From Streptomyces violaceorubidus (GTDB lineage Bacteria > Actinomycetota > Actinomycetes > Streptomycetales > Streptomycetaceae): a stretch of DNA of 64,000 bases. Positions 26,132 through 34,973 of this stretch are shown here, in pieces (position 1 is the first letter of the stretch; every line of letters starts with the position of its first letter). The position numbers were made by a program, and so were the translations under genes. Below the pieces are notes generated by a model that did no database searches, had not been told where the DNA came from, and saw nothing but the letters and a program-made list of their open reading frames with translations. Location of the stretch: assembly GCF_000717995.1 (NCBI RefSeq), contig NZ_JODM01000011.1:62001-126000 (forward strand), given 5' to 3'.

Positions 26132-26764
26132 ATGCCTCTCATTCCCGAGGAGCCTCAGATTCACGAGAAGGCCCAGGGTCCCCGCGCCACTCCGGCCAGC
26201 AGCCGCACCGCGCCGACCCCCCGCCCCGTACCCGGCCCCCGTCCCGCGGCTCCGCCGCGCCCCGGCCGTCCCGGCCCGGTGCGGCCGGCGCCGCCGGCGC
26301 AACGCGCGTCGCGCGACACGGCCGCGGCCAAACCCGGACCCTCCGGTCCGGCCACTCCGGCAGCCGCCTCGGCCGCCCCGCAGATCCAGTTGATCCCGGC
26401 CACGCCGGACGGTGCGCTCGACGCCGCCGAAGAGGCCGTGGACCTGCTGCTGGACTCGGGTCGCACCCCGGGTGACGTACTGGTGATCACCACCGGCGAA
26501 CCGCACCCGTGGGCGGCCCACGAACTGTCCTTCGGCGATGCCGCCTACTGGGCGCAGCACGACGCGGGCGACGACGTCTTCTACGCCGACGCCGCCGTCG
26601 CGGACCGTGCCGCGTCACGGGCCGTGGTCGTGGTCGCGCTCAACGGCGGCCCCGAGGCAGCCGAGGCCACCGCTCTGACCGTGGCCCGCTCGCGGGCCGG
26701 CGCCCTGCTGATCGTCTGCGGGGACCCGCAGCGGATCAACTCGGTGCTGGGCGCGGTCGTCTGA
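26132..26764 (+). CDS. Pro-rich protein with a C-terminal helicase-like remnant domain
   Basis: A 210-residue protein. Residues 15-85 are a Pro/Ala/Arg-rich low-complexity segment. The last 125 residues (PGDVLVITTGEPHPWAAHEL, ADRAASRAVVVVALNGG, ALTVARSRAGALLIVCGDPQ) resemble the C-terminal motifs of UvrD-type helicases (motifs V and VI), but there is no ATPase domain. The ATG 26132 is preceded by GATAAACAT rather than a Shine-Dalgarno sequence, so it may be leaderless. The protein may bind nucleic acid or a repair enzyme, given its position after rnhB. That role is inference. Confidence 0.65.
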   Translation: MPLIPEEPQIHEKAQGPRATPASSRTAPTPRPVPGPRPAAPPRPGRPGPVRPAPPAQRASRDTAAAKPGPSGPATPAAASAAPQIQLIPATPDGALDAAEEAVDLLLDSGRTPGDVLVITTGEPHPWAAHELSFGDAAYWAQHDAGDDVFYADAAVADRAASRAVVVVALNGGPEAAEATALTVARSRAGALLIVCGDPQRINSVLGAVV

Positions 26765-26768
26765 GTCC

Positions 26769-26790
26769 CGTCCGCCGAGTGCGGCGGACG
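26769..26790 (+). terminator. Hairpin after the Pro-rich gene
   Basis: CGTCCGCC pairs with GGCGGACG around a six-base loop, 4 bases after the stop codon. Confidence 0.7.
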
Positions 26791-26838
26791 CCGGTGTGAC
26801 CCCGGGGCTCCTGTTCCGGCGCCCCCGCACAGAGGCGC

Positions 26839-26865
26839 TGTCGGCGTGCCCCGGGTACGCCGACA
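26839..26865. terminator. Second hairpin between convergent genes
   Basis: TGTCGGCGT pairs with ACGCCGACA around a nine-base loop, in the gap between two convergent genes. It may work in both directions. Confidence 0.55.
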
Positions 26866-27036
26866 ATGTCCGACGCCGTAGCGGATCGGGCCCGGCAGGC
26901 CGGGTCGACGGGCGCATGCCGACCGGGTCACGGGCGGCCGGGTCCCGGGGGGCGAGGTCACCACTCGGGTCGTGTACGAGCCGGGTCACCGCTCGGCGGG
27001 CCCGCCGTCGCCGCCCCGGGCCGGTCTTCCGCGCGC

Positions 27037-27651
27037 TCAGCGGGCCGCGGCGCGGCGCAGTACGTCCGAGGCGACCCCGCCGGTGCGTGGCGGCGGAGGC
27101 GGCGCCTCCGCCGTGGCGAAGGGCTCCGGCACCGACGCCGCGTTGGGCCGACGCCCGCCGCGGCCCTCACCGAGCACCTGCCAGCCGTCCCGGGTCAGCG
27201 TGATGTACGCGCCGCAGCGCAGACCGTGCAGGGTGCAGGCGTCCCGCAGCCCCCACATCCAGGCGCCGTCCTCCTGCGTCCAACGGGCGTCGCCCTCACG
27301 GCAGTAGAGCAGCACGGCGGTGCGCACCGGGGTGCGGCGCCGCAGATCGTGCGGGATGACCCGGCGCAGCTGGGAGAGCAGCGCGTTGCGGAACATCCAG
27401 CCGTCGGCGGGTGAGCGACGGCTGGTGAAGGAGGCGCTGGCGCGCAGTCGTTCGTCCGGGTCGAGTACGGCCACGACCGCCGTCGCCGGTTCGGGACGGT
27501 GCCGCGAGTGCAGTCCGGTGACGACCTCGCGAGGATTGCGCAGCAGTGGGATCCCGGCGGCGGCCCACTCCGCCGGTTCGAGCATGCGAGTGGCGGAAAC
27601 GGCGGACGACGAAAGCGAGGCCGCCGAGGACGGAGCGAATCCGAAGGTCAC
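27037..27651 (-). CDS. Conserved hypothetical protein divergent from recQ
   Basis: A 204-residue soluble protein of no recognised family. It contains PLLRNPREVVTGLHSRHRP, a VVAVLDPDERLRASASF strand region, WMFRNALLSQLRRVIPHDLR and a CREGDARWTQEDGAWMWGLRDAC segment. The central part looks like an alpha/beta sensor or nuclease-like fold, but no catalytic motif is clear. The GTG at 27651 has GGGAGGAA just upstream. The frame stays open to 27792, so a longer form is possible. It is divergent from recQ and may share its promoter region. No function is proposed. Confidence 0.65.
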   Translation of the reverse strand: MTFGFAPSSAASLSSSAVSATRMLEPAEWAAAGIPLLRNPREVVTGLHSRHRPEPATAVVAVLDPDERLRASASFTSRRSPADGWMFRNALLSQLRRVIPHDLRRRTPVRTAVLLYCREGDARWTQEDGAWMWGLRDACTLHGLRCGAYITLTRDGWQVLGEGRGGRRPNAASVPEPFATAEAPPPPPRTGGVASDVLRRAAAR

Positions 27652-27939
27652 GTTCCTCCCTTCGGCTACGCGCCCACACTGCGGGCAGGGTCGGATTCGG
27701 GGAGCGCGCACCGCAGCGAAGCCCTGCCGGGGCACGGAGGGGTCGTGCGGGGAGCGGACCTCAATTCTTCCTGTCGAACTGGAATGCGGCAACGAGCAAT
27801 TGAGACCGAGGACCCATATCGGCCGATGTGCGCTCTATATCCCTACCCGCCGTGTCACCGGGCGACGCATGGGGCACGTCACGCGCCACGGTCCGTTCCG
27901 GATTCGCCGATTGTCAGTGCCATCGGGTTGCATGGGGGC

Positions 27940-30099
27940 ATGGACCACGTGGAACTCCGTACCGAAGCCGACGCCGTCCTCGCCGAGCTCGTCGGCGATC
28001 GCGCGGGCTCGGCACGGCTGCGGGAGGATCAGTGGCAGGCGGTGGCGGCCCTGGTGGAGGAGCACCGGCGCGCTCTGGTGGTGCAGCGCACCGGCTGGGG
28101 CAAGTCGGCCGTGTACTTCGTCGCCACCGCCCTGCTGCGACGGCGTGGCGCGGGACCCACGGTGATCATCTCGCCGCTGCTGGCGCTGATGCGCAACCAG
28201 GTCGAGTCGGCCGCGCGGGCGGGCATCCGGGCACGCACGATCAACTCGGCGAACCCGGAGGACTGGGAAGCGATCTACGGCGAGGTCGAGCGGGGTGAGA
28301 CCGACGTCCTCCTGGTGAGCCCGGAGCGCCTCAATTCCGTGGACTTCCGCGATCAGGTGCTGCCGAAGCTCGCCTCCACCACCGGTCTGCTCGTGGTCGA
28401 CGAGGCGCACTGCATCTCCGACTGGGGCCACGACTTCCGCCCCGACTACCGCAGACTGCGCACGATGCTGGCCGAGCTGCCGGCCGGGGTGCCGGTGCTG
28501 GCCACCACCGCGACAGCCAACGCGCGGGTCACCGCCGACGTGGCCGAGCAGTTGGGCACGGGGGGCGGGGACGCCCTGGTGCTGCGGGGGCCGCTGGACC
28601 GGGAGAGCCTGCGGCTGGGTGTCCTCGAGCTCCCGGACGCCGCGCACCGGTTGGCGTGGCTGGGGGAGCGGCTGGGAGATCTGCCCGGTTCCGGGATCAT
28701 CTACACGCTGACGGTGGCGGCGGCGGAGGAGGTCGCGGCGTTCCTGCGCCAGCGCGGATACCCAGTGGCCTCCTACACGGGCAAGACGGAGAACGCCGAC
28801 CGGTTGCAGGCGGAGGAGGACCTGCTGGCGAACCGGGTCAAGGCGCTCGTGGCGACGTCCGCGCTGGGGATGGGCTTCGACAAGCCCGACCTGGGCTTCG
28901 TCGTGCATCTGGGGTCGCCCTCGTCCCCCATCGCGTACTACCAGCAGGTCGGGCGTGCCGGGCGAGGTGTGGACCACGCGGACGTCCTGTTGCTGCCGGG
29001 TCGGGAGGACGAGGCGATCTGGGCGTACTTCGCCTCGGTGGGCTTCCCGCCGGAGGACCAGGTCCGGCGCACGCTGGCGGTGCTGGAGGAGGCGGGACGG
29101 CCGATGTCGCTGCCGGCCCTCGAGCCGCTGGTGGACCTCCGCCGTTCACGACTGGAGACGATGCTCAAGGTCCTGGACGTGGACGGCGCGGTCAAGCGGG
29201 TGAAGGGCGGCTGGACCGCCACGGGCCAGGCATGGACCTACGACGCGGAGCGGTACGCGTGGGTGGCCCGGCAGCGGCAGGCGGAGCAGCAGGCCATGCG
29301 GGACTACGTGGCGACCACCGGGTGCCGGATGGAGTTCCTGCAGCGGCAGCTCGACGACGAGAAGGCGGCCCCCTGCGGTCGCTGCGACACCTGCGCCGGA
29401 CCCTGGCTCGACCCGGCCGTCCCATCCCCAGCCCTCGCGGCGGCGAAGGGCGAGCTGGACCGTCCGGGTGTGGAGGTCGAGCCGCGCAAGATGTGGCCGA
29501 CGGGGCTCGCCGCGGTGGGGATGGATCTCAAAGGGCGCATTCCCGCCGGTCAGCAGGCCCTCACCGGGCGGGCGCTCGGGAGACTCTCGGACATTGGCTG
29601 GGGCAACCGCCTGCGGCCGCTCCTGTCGGCGCAGGCGGCGGACGGTCCGGTCCCGGACGACGTGCTGCGCGCCGTCGTGACGGTGCTGGCCGACTGGGCC
29701 CGCTCGCCCGGCGGCTGGGCGTCCGGGTCTCCCGACGCGGTGGCGCGGCCCGTGGGCGTCGTCGCCATGCCCTCCCGCACCCGCCCCCACCTGGTCGCCT
29801 CGCTGGCCGAGGGAGTGGCGCGGGTCGGCAGGCTCCCGCTGCTGGGCAGCCTCGCCCACACCCCGCACGCCGACGAGTACGCCGCCCACCGCAGCAACTC
29901 CGCGCAGCGGCTGCGCGCCCTGGCCGAGTCGTTCACGGTGCCCGGCGAACTCGCCGCGGCCCTGGCCGGTACCCCCGGCCCGGTCCTGCTCGTCGACGAC
30001 TACAGCGACTCCGGCTGGACCCTGGCCGTGGGCGCACGTCTGCTGCGTCAGTCCGGGGCCGGTGAGGTGCTCCCGCTCGTCCTTGCTCTCGCCGGATAA
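27940..30099 (+). CDS. recQ: RecQ helicase fused to a C-terminal phosphoribosyltransferase-like domain
   Basis: A 719-residue 3'-5' SF2 helicase that unwinds recombination intermediates. Walker A is QRTGWGKSAVYF, the DEAH box is LLVVDEAHCISDWGHDFR, and motif VI is YYQQVGRAGRG. A Cys cluster (TTGCRMEFLQ...CGRCDTCAG) matches the RecQ zinc domain. The last 200 residues carry VLLVDDYSDSGWTL, the PRPP loop of phosphoribosyltransferases (ComF-like), in place of the usual HRDC domain. ATG 27940 is the first in-frame start where similarity begins. No Shine-Dalgarno sequence is obvious. Whether the PRTase domain is active is unknown. Confidence 0.92.
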   Translation: MDHVELRTEADAVLAELVGDRAGSARLREDQWQAVAALVEEHRRALVVQRTGWGKSAVYFVATALLRRRGAGPTVIISPLLALMRNQVESAARAGIRARTINSANPEDWEAIYGEVERGETDVLLVSPERLNSVDFRDQVLPKLASTTGLLVVDEAHCISDWGHDFRPDYRRLRTMLAELPAGVPVLATTATANARVTADVAEQLGTGGGDALVLRGPLDRESLRLGVLELPDAAHRLAWLGERLGDLPGSGIIYTLTVAAAEEVAAFLRQRGYPVASYTGKTENADRLQAEEDLLANRVKALVATSALGMGFDKPDLGFVVHLGSPSSPIAYYQQVGRAGRGVDHADVLLLPGREDEAIWAYFASVGFPPEDQVRRTLAVLEEAGRPMSLPALEPLVDLRRSRLETMLKVLDVDGAVKRVKGGWTATGQAWTYDAERYAWVARQRQAEQQAMRDYVATTGCRMEFLQRQLDDEKAAPCGRCDTCAGPWLDPAVPSPALAAAKGELDRPGVEVEPRKMWPTGLAAVGMDLKGRIPAGQQALTGRALGRLSDIGWGNRLRPLLSAQAADGPVPDDVLRAVVTVLADWARSPGGWASGSPDAVARPVGVVAMPSRTRPHLVASLAEGVARVGRLPLLGSLAHTPHADEYAAHRSNSAQRLRALAESFTVPGELAAALAGTPGPVLLVDDYSDSGWTLAVGARLLRQSGAGEVLPLVLALAG

Positions 30100-30156
30100 G
30101 GCTCCGGCCCTCGGAGTCGGTCCGGATCGCCCAAGGTGACGTGCTCCTGTCGACAG

Positions 30157-30165
30157 TTATCCACA
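30157..30165 (+). promoter_or_regulatory. Single perfect DnaA-box sequence
   Basis: TTATCCACA lies between recQ and the DUF4192 gene. It is a perfect E. coli-type box, whereas streptomycetes prefer TTGTCCACA. It is isolated, so it is not an origin. It may be a coincidence or a minor DnaA titration site. Confidence 0.4.
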
Positions 30166-30205
30166 GGGCAAAGCGGAGCTTCGCGATTCGCGAGATCGTC
30201 GGGTC

Positions 30206-31789
30206 ATGACGAACCACAGCGAAACGACCGGACCCTCCGAGAACGGTGACATCTCGCAGGCCCCGCAGCCGAGTCCGGCGCACGGCGCCCCGCACGAGGG
30301 CCCCGGAGACGAACACCAGGTCACCCTGCGCACCCCGGCCGAACTCGCCGACGCCTTGCCGTACCTCCTCGGCTACCGCCCCGAGGACAGCATCGTCCTG
30401 GCCGCCCTGCGCGACAGGGACGGGCGGGGCCGGTTCGGCGGCCGTGCGCGGCTCGGCATCCCGGCGAGCCCGGAGGACTGGACGGGTGCGGCGGTGCAAC
30501 TGGTCCACGGCCTGGTGACCGGAAGCGAGCGGCGCGGGGCGCGGCCCGAGCAGATGGTCGCCTACCTCTGCCAGGAACCGGGGCGGGGCGAGACCGGCCG
30601 GGACGTGATGCGGCGACTGCGACCGCTGGCCCAGAAGCTGCGCGTCGAGTGCGGTGCCCTCGACATTCCCGTCGTCGAGGCACTGTGCATCTCGGACGGA
30701 CGCTTCTGGTCGTACTGCTGCGACGAAGAGGTCTGCTGCCCGGCCGAGGGACTCCCCATGGGGCTGCCGGGCACGTCGGTGCTGGCCGCGGCGGCCACCT
30801 ACGCCGGTATCCAGGTGCGCGGCTCGCTCGGTGAGCTGCGGGCCAGGATGCTGCCCAGGGAGGGCGCGGTGGCGGTCGAGCAGGCGGCGGCCCTGGACGC
30901 GGCGGCCGTGCCGCTGGTCTCCCGGATCCTCGACGCCGACGGCCGCGCGGAGGTGGCCGAGGAGACACTGGAGGCGGCGGAGCGGATCATGCGCCGCCTC
31001 GCCGAGGCCCCGTCCGTGTCCGGCGTGCCGGCCCAGGACCTGCGTGACGACCAACTGCTGGGACACGACGAGGCGGCGGCGTTGATCCTGGGACTCCAGG
31101 ACCGGACGACACGCGACCGTGCGGCCGCATGGATGGAGGGCGACGAGGCGGCCCCCGCGATGCGTCTCTGGCGGGCGCTGGCCCGACGCTGCGTGGGAGC
31201 GTACGGCGAACACGCGGCCGCGCCCCTCACCCTCGCGGGCTGGGTCGCCTGGTCCACCGGTGACGAACTGGAGGCGCGGGAGGCACTGGCCATGGCCCTC
31301 GGCGCGGATCCCGACTACCTCTTCGCCCGGCTCCTGCATCAGGCGTGCAACGAAGGCCTCGACCCGGAGTCGATCCGCCGCTGCCTGCGCGAGGGCGGGG
31401 AAGGCGGGGAGAGTGCGGGAGGCGCCGCCGAGGACGAGGACGAGGACGCGGACGGCGGTCCGTCCGGGCGGAGGGGGCCCGCCCGGCGCCCGGCGGCAGC
31501 ACCGCCCGGCGGTGGGCGTCGCATCCCCACCCGTACCCGTACCCGCACCCGGGCCCTCACCCCGTCGTCCCGTGCCGTCCGGCGCCGCGCGAGGGTGTCT
31601 GGCCCCGAGTCCGGCACCGGGACCGTGCGTCACCGAACCCTTTCCGGAGGCGGGCGGCCCGGGACCGCACGGAGGGACCGGACCCGCCCGCACAGCGCGG
31701 AGACGCCGGTTACGGGCAGGGCGGGGACCCGTCCGGACGAGGTGGGTACGGCGGAGCGCGGGGGCCAAGGGGGCGGCGGGTGCCCCTGA
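30206..31789 (+). CDS. DUF4192 domain protein with a basic low-complexity tail
   Basis: A 527-residue cytoplasmic protein. After a disordered N-terminus (about 35 residues), the DUF4192 region starts at VTLRTPAELADALPYLLGYRPEDSIVL and runs to about residue 400 (ALAMALGADPDYLFARLLHQA). The function of the domain is unknown. The last 115 residues are Arg/Gly/Pro/Thr-rich (TRTRTRTRALTPSSRAV) and unlike a folded domain. Another frame is also open here, so a frameshift after about 31430 cannot be excluded. The start ATG at 30206 has no strong Shine-Dalgarno sequence. It lies 106 bases after recQ in the same direction. Confidence 0.75.
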   Translation: MTNHSETTGPSENGDISQAPQPSPAHGAPHEGPGDEHQVTLRTPAELADALPYLLGYRPEDSIVLAALRDRDGRGRFGGRARLGIPASPEDWTGAAVQLVHGLVTGSERRGARPEQMVAYLCQEPGRGETGRDVMRRLRPLAQKLRVECGALDIPVVEALCISDGRFWSYCCDEEVCCPAEGLPMGLPGTSVLAAAATYAGIQVRGSLGELRARMLPREGAVAVEQAAALDAAAVPLVSRILDADGRAEVAEETLEAAERIMRRLAEAPSVSGVPAQDLRDDQLLGHDEAAALILGLQDRTTRDRAAAWMEGDEAAPAMRLWRALARRCVGAYGEHAAAPLTLAGWVAWSTGDELEAREALAMALGADPDYLFARLLHQACNEGLDPESIRRCLREGGEGGESAGGAAEDEDEDADGGPSGRRGPARRPAAAPPGGGRRIPTRTRTRTRALTPSSRAVRRRARVSGPESGTGTVRHRTLSGGGRPGTARRDRTRPHSAETPVTGRAGTRPDEVGTAERGGQGGGGCP

Positions 31790-31964
31790 GACGGGTGGGC
31801 GCGGCCCCGGGGGGCGTATCCGGGTGCCACGGCTCGGCCGGCACGTCGGCATCGCGGGCCTGACCTGGTGAGACGCGTGCTCGCGCGGCGCGCGGGAAGG
31901 GGTGGTGGGACGCAGCTCGGAAGGAAGTGGATCAGTACCCGAAGCGGTCGGCGAAGGGAGTGTT

Positions 31965-31988
31965 TATCGTCAGGCAGACGACTATGAT
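31965..31988 (+). promoter_or_regulatory. -10 and possible operator of the Nudix regulator gene
   Basis: CGTC-AGGCA-GACG at 31968-31980 forms a short inverted repeat and abuts TATGAT (31983-31988), a good -10, 6 bases before the ATG. A repressor bound here would block this leaderless promoter, as expected for an autoregulated NrtR-like protein. Confidence 0.45.
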
Positions 31989-31994
31989 CGCCGC

Positions 31995-32753
31995 ATGCCC
32001 TACGACCCGTCAGCCTTTCCGCCCTTCGCCGTCACCGTGGACCTGGTCGTGCTGACCGTGCGTCGTCACTCCTTGTGCGCGCTGGCGGTGCGCAGGGGTG
32101 AGCCCCCGTTCCAGGGCAGGTGGGCCCTGCCCGGCGGGTTCGTACGGGCCGGCGAGGATCTGGCGCAGGCGGCGGCGCGGGAGCTGGCCGAGGAGACCGG
32201 GCTGTGCGTCCACGACCCGGCCGCGCCCACCCAGGACAACGGCGCCCACCTGGAGCAGCTCGCGACCTACGGCGACCCGGAGCGCGACCCCCGTATGCGG
32301 GTGGTCAGCGTCGCCCACCTCGCGCTCGCTCCCGACCTGCCCGCGCCGCGAGCGGGCGGTGACGCCAGCAACGCCCGCTGGGCACCGGTCGAGGAACTGC
32401 TGGAACAGAGCGGCTACGGGCATGCGGGCGAGGCGGTGGCGCCGCTCGCCTTCGACCACGCCCGGATTCTCGCGGACGGGGTGGAGCGAGCCCGCTCCAA
32501 GATCGAGTACTCGTCCTTGGCCACCGCCTTCTGCCCGCCCGAATTCACCGTGGGCGAGCTGCGCCGTGTCTACGAGGCGGTGTGGAGCGTGGCGCTCGAC
32601 CCCCGCAACTTCCATCGCAAGGTGACGGGCACCCCGGGTTTCCTCGTCCCCACCGGCGGGACGACCACCCGCCAGGGCGGCCGTCCCGCCCAGCTCTTCC
32701 GGGCGGGCGGCGCGACCCTCCTGAACCCCCCGATGCTCCGCCCCGAGGTGTGA
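31995..32753 (+). CDS. Nudix-domain transcriptional regulator, NrtR-like
   Basis: A 252-residue protein. Residues 10-150 are a Nudix domain with an intact Nudix box, GGFVRAGEDLAQAAARELAE ending in ETGL, so hydrolysis of ADP-ribose or NAD-type compounds is possible. The C-terminal 90 residues (SKIEYSSLATAFCPPEFTVG, ELRRVYEAVW, FHRKVTGTPGFL) match the winged-helix DNA-binding domain of NrtR-type regulators of NAD metabolism. It is leaderless, with TATGAT 6 bases upstream of ATG 31995. A short inverted repeat overlaps the -10, suggesting self-repression. The regulon is inferred. Confidence 0.82.
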   Translation: MPYDPSAFPPFAVTVDLVVLTVRRHSLCALAVRRGEPPFQGRWALPGGFVRAGEDLAQAAARELAEETGLCVHDPAAPTQDNGAHLEQLATYGDPERDPRMRVVSVAHLALAPDLPAPRAGGDASNARWAPVEELLEQSGYGHAGEAVAPLAFDHARILADGVERARSKIEYSSLATAFCPPEFTVGELRRVYEAVWSVALDPRNFHRKVTGTPGFLVPTGGTTTRQGGRPAQLFRAGGATLLNPPMLRPEV

Positions 32754-32808
32754 CGCCGGGCCCTCGCGATGCCCGAAAAACCGGATATCGCACGCTATTC
32801 TGCTACAG

Positions 32809-34809
32809 GTGATCCAGGCCTTCGGACTGACCAGCAACCCCCGCAAGGAGCTTCCGCCCGCCGTCGACGACGTCTCGTTCGAGGCGCGCGCGGGCCGCGT
32901 CACCGCGCTGCTCGGAGCATCGGGCGCCGGCAAGACGACGGCACTCAGACTCATGCTCGAGCTCCAACAGGGCCGGGGCCTCACCTACTTCAGAGGCCGC
33001 CCCCTGCACCGCATCGCCCACCCCGCACGTGAGGTGGGCGTGCTGCTGGGGGACGTTCCGGGGCACCCCGCCCGTACGGTGCGCGGCCACCTCCGCATGT
33101 TGTGCGCGGCGGCCGGCGTTCCCGTCGGCCGGGCGGACGAGGTCCTGGAGTCGGTCGGCCTCCAGAACCTGCGCGACGAACGCCTCGGCACCCTCTCCCG
33201 CGGCATGGACCGACGCCTCGGACTGGCCTGCGCGCTGGTCCCCGACCCGCACACCCTGGTCCTCGACGACCCGGCCGGCGCGCTCTCCCCCCAGGACTCC
33301 CGACGGCTGCACGGCGCGTTGCGTGCCCATGCCGCCCAGGGCGGAACCGTGCTGTTCAGCACGGCGGACCCCAAGGAGGCCGCGCGCAGCGCCGACCACG
33401 TCGTCACCCTGGAGCGGGGCAGAGTCGTCGCCGACCAGGACGCGGCGGAGTTCTCCCGCACCCGGCTGCGACCCCGCGTCGCCGTACGCAGCCCGCACGC
33501 CGCCCGCCTCGCCTCCCTGGTGACCAAGGAGGCACGCACGGCACGCCGTTCCGTCGAGGTGGTACGCGAGGGCGGCAACCGGCTCGCGGTCTACGGCAGT
33601 ACCTGCGCCGACATCGGTGAGACGGCCTTCCGGCACGGGATCCTCGTTCACCAACTGGCCGACGAGGTCGGTGACATGGGCCCCGGGGCCGATGCGATCC
33701 CGGCCGCCCGGCAGCAGGAGCGACGGGGGGCGGACGGTGACCGTGCGCTGGACGCTGAGACGTCCGGCATGCCGTGCCCGTCGCCCGTCACGGAGCAGGA
33801 CGCGGCTGCGGCCGCGGACGCCGCCGAAGACCCGGACGGCCCCGCACCCGGGACCGTCCTGCGCAGCACATCTGGCCCCCGCGAAGCCCCCGTCCCCGGC
33901 AGCCGTCCCGGACCTCCCGGGCCCTGCGCTCCCGACGCCTCCCCACCCCGCACCCCACGCCCGTCCGGCAGCCTCACCCCCGGCACGGCGACGGCCCGGG
34001 AGACGACCGCCGAGCTCCCGCCCCCCATCTCCGTCCGCTCCGCCCCCAGCCCCCTCCGTCCGCTGCGCTACGAACTCCGCCGCGTCGCGGGTGTCCGCAC
34101 CGGGTACGTCACCGGTGCGGTCGTGCTGCTCGTGTCCGCCGTCACCACCCTGGTCCTGGCCCGTGTCGGACACACCCCGCAGCCGCGGCTCCTGGCCGCG
34201 TGGCCGCGAGAGCTCCCGCTGCCGCCCGCCGCACTCGGCGCGGGGCTGCTCGGCGCCCTCGCCTTCGGTGACGAGTTCCGCCACCCAGCCCTGGCCGCGG
34301 ACCGCGGCACCGTCCCCCGCCGCATGGGGTTGCTGACCGCCAAACTCCTCGTCTCCGCGGCGGCCGCACTGCTGCTGGCCGTCCTGACGGTGGGGTGCGA
34401 CGCCGAATTGCTCCGTCTCTTCTACGGACCGGAGCTCGCGGGAGCCCCCGCCGACTGGGCGGCGCTGGGCGCCGGTTGGCTCGCACTCGTGGTCGGATGC
34501 GCCTGGTCCGGAGTGCTCGCCGCGGGGGTCTTCCGGTCCACCACCGCCGGGCTGGCGGCCGTGGTCGCCGTCCCGGTCCTCGTCGTACCGCTCGTACAGA
34601 AGGTCTGGGCCGGTCCGTCCGTGCGGACGGCCGCCGGGTTCCCGATGCGGGTGCGGGAAGTCCTCCTGAGCCAGTGGCCGTTCGGCGGTGAGCGGTATGT
34701 GGTCGAGGTGCTGCGGCTGATCGCTCAACCGGTGGGCGGCGCAATGACGTTGTCGCTGACCGCTCTGCTCTGCGCCTATCTGCTCATGACCTTGCGCAGC
34801 AGGGTTTGA
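32809..34809 (+). CDS. ABC transporter with ATPase and membrane domains in one chain
   Basis: A 666-residue fusion. Residues 1-230 are an ABC ATPase with Walker A GASGAGKTT, signature LSRGMDRRLGL (a degenerate LSGGQ) and Walker B HTLVLDDPAG. Residues about 300-420 form a long Pro/Ala-rich linker. The remainder has about six hydrophobic helices (VTGAVVLLVSAVTTLVLARV, LLGALAFGDEF, LALVVGCAWSG), similar to ABC-2 type permeases. The GTG start at 32809 follows TATTCT by 8 bases and looks leaderless. It lies directly upstream of whiH, but in Streptomyces the link to sporulation is unproven. The substrate is unknown. Confidence 0.85.
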   Translation: MIQAFGLTSNPRKELPPAVDDVSFEARAGRVTALLGASGAGKTTALRLMLELQQGRGLTYFRGRPLHRIAHPAREVGVLLGDVPGHPARTVRGHLRMLCAAAGVPVGRADEVLESVGLQNLRDERLGTLSRGMDRRLGLACALVPDPHTLVLDDPAGALSPQDSRRLHGALRAHAAQGGTVLFSTADPKEAARSADHVVTLERGRVVADQDAAEFSRTRLRPRVAVRSPHAARLASLVTKEARTARRSVEVVREGGNRLAVYGSTCADIGETAFRHGILVHQLADEVGDMGPGADAIPAARQQERRGADGDRALDAETSGMPCPSPVTEQDAAAAADAAEDPDGPAPGTVLRSTSGPREAPVPGSRPGPPGPCAPDASPPRTPRPSGSLTPGTATARETTAELPPPISVRSAPSPLRPLRYELRRVAGVRTGYVTGAVVLLVSAVTTLVLARVGHTPQPRLLAAWPRELPLPPAALGAGLLGALAFGDEFRHPALAADRGTVPRRMGLLTAKLLVSAAAALLLAVLTVGCDAELLRLFYGPELAGAPADWAALGAGWLALVVGCAWSGVLAAGVFRSTTAGLAAVVAVPVLVVPLVQKVWAGPSVRTAAGFPMRVREVLLSQWPFGGERYVVEVLRLIAQPVGGAMTLSLTALLCAYLLMTLRSRV

Positions 34810-34858
34810 CGACGGCTGTCGCACCCTTCCGTTCCGACCGTGTGCGCAACTCCCCGGG

Positions 34859-34881
34859 GAAAGCCCATTTCTTTCCGATAA
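34859..34881 (+). promoter_or_regulatory. Putative sigma-WhiG promoter of whiH
   Basis: TCCGATAA at 34874-34881 closely matches the -10 GCCGATAA recognised by the sporulation sigma factor WhiG. GAAAGC upstream is only a weak -35 match, with a spacing shorter than usual. It lies 92 bases before the whiH start. whiH is a known WhiG target in S. coelicolor. Confidence 0.65.
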
Positions 34882-34973
34882 GGCGTCAATTGCGACGGGG
34901 TGAGCGATCACCCTTTCGTGTGCTTTTCACCAAAGACCTCAAGGGAGTTGGAGCCAGCGCCGACAAAGGATGC

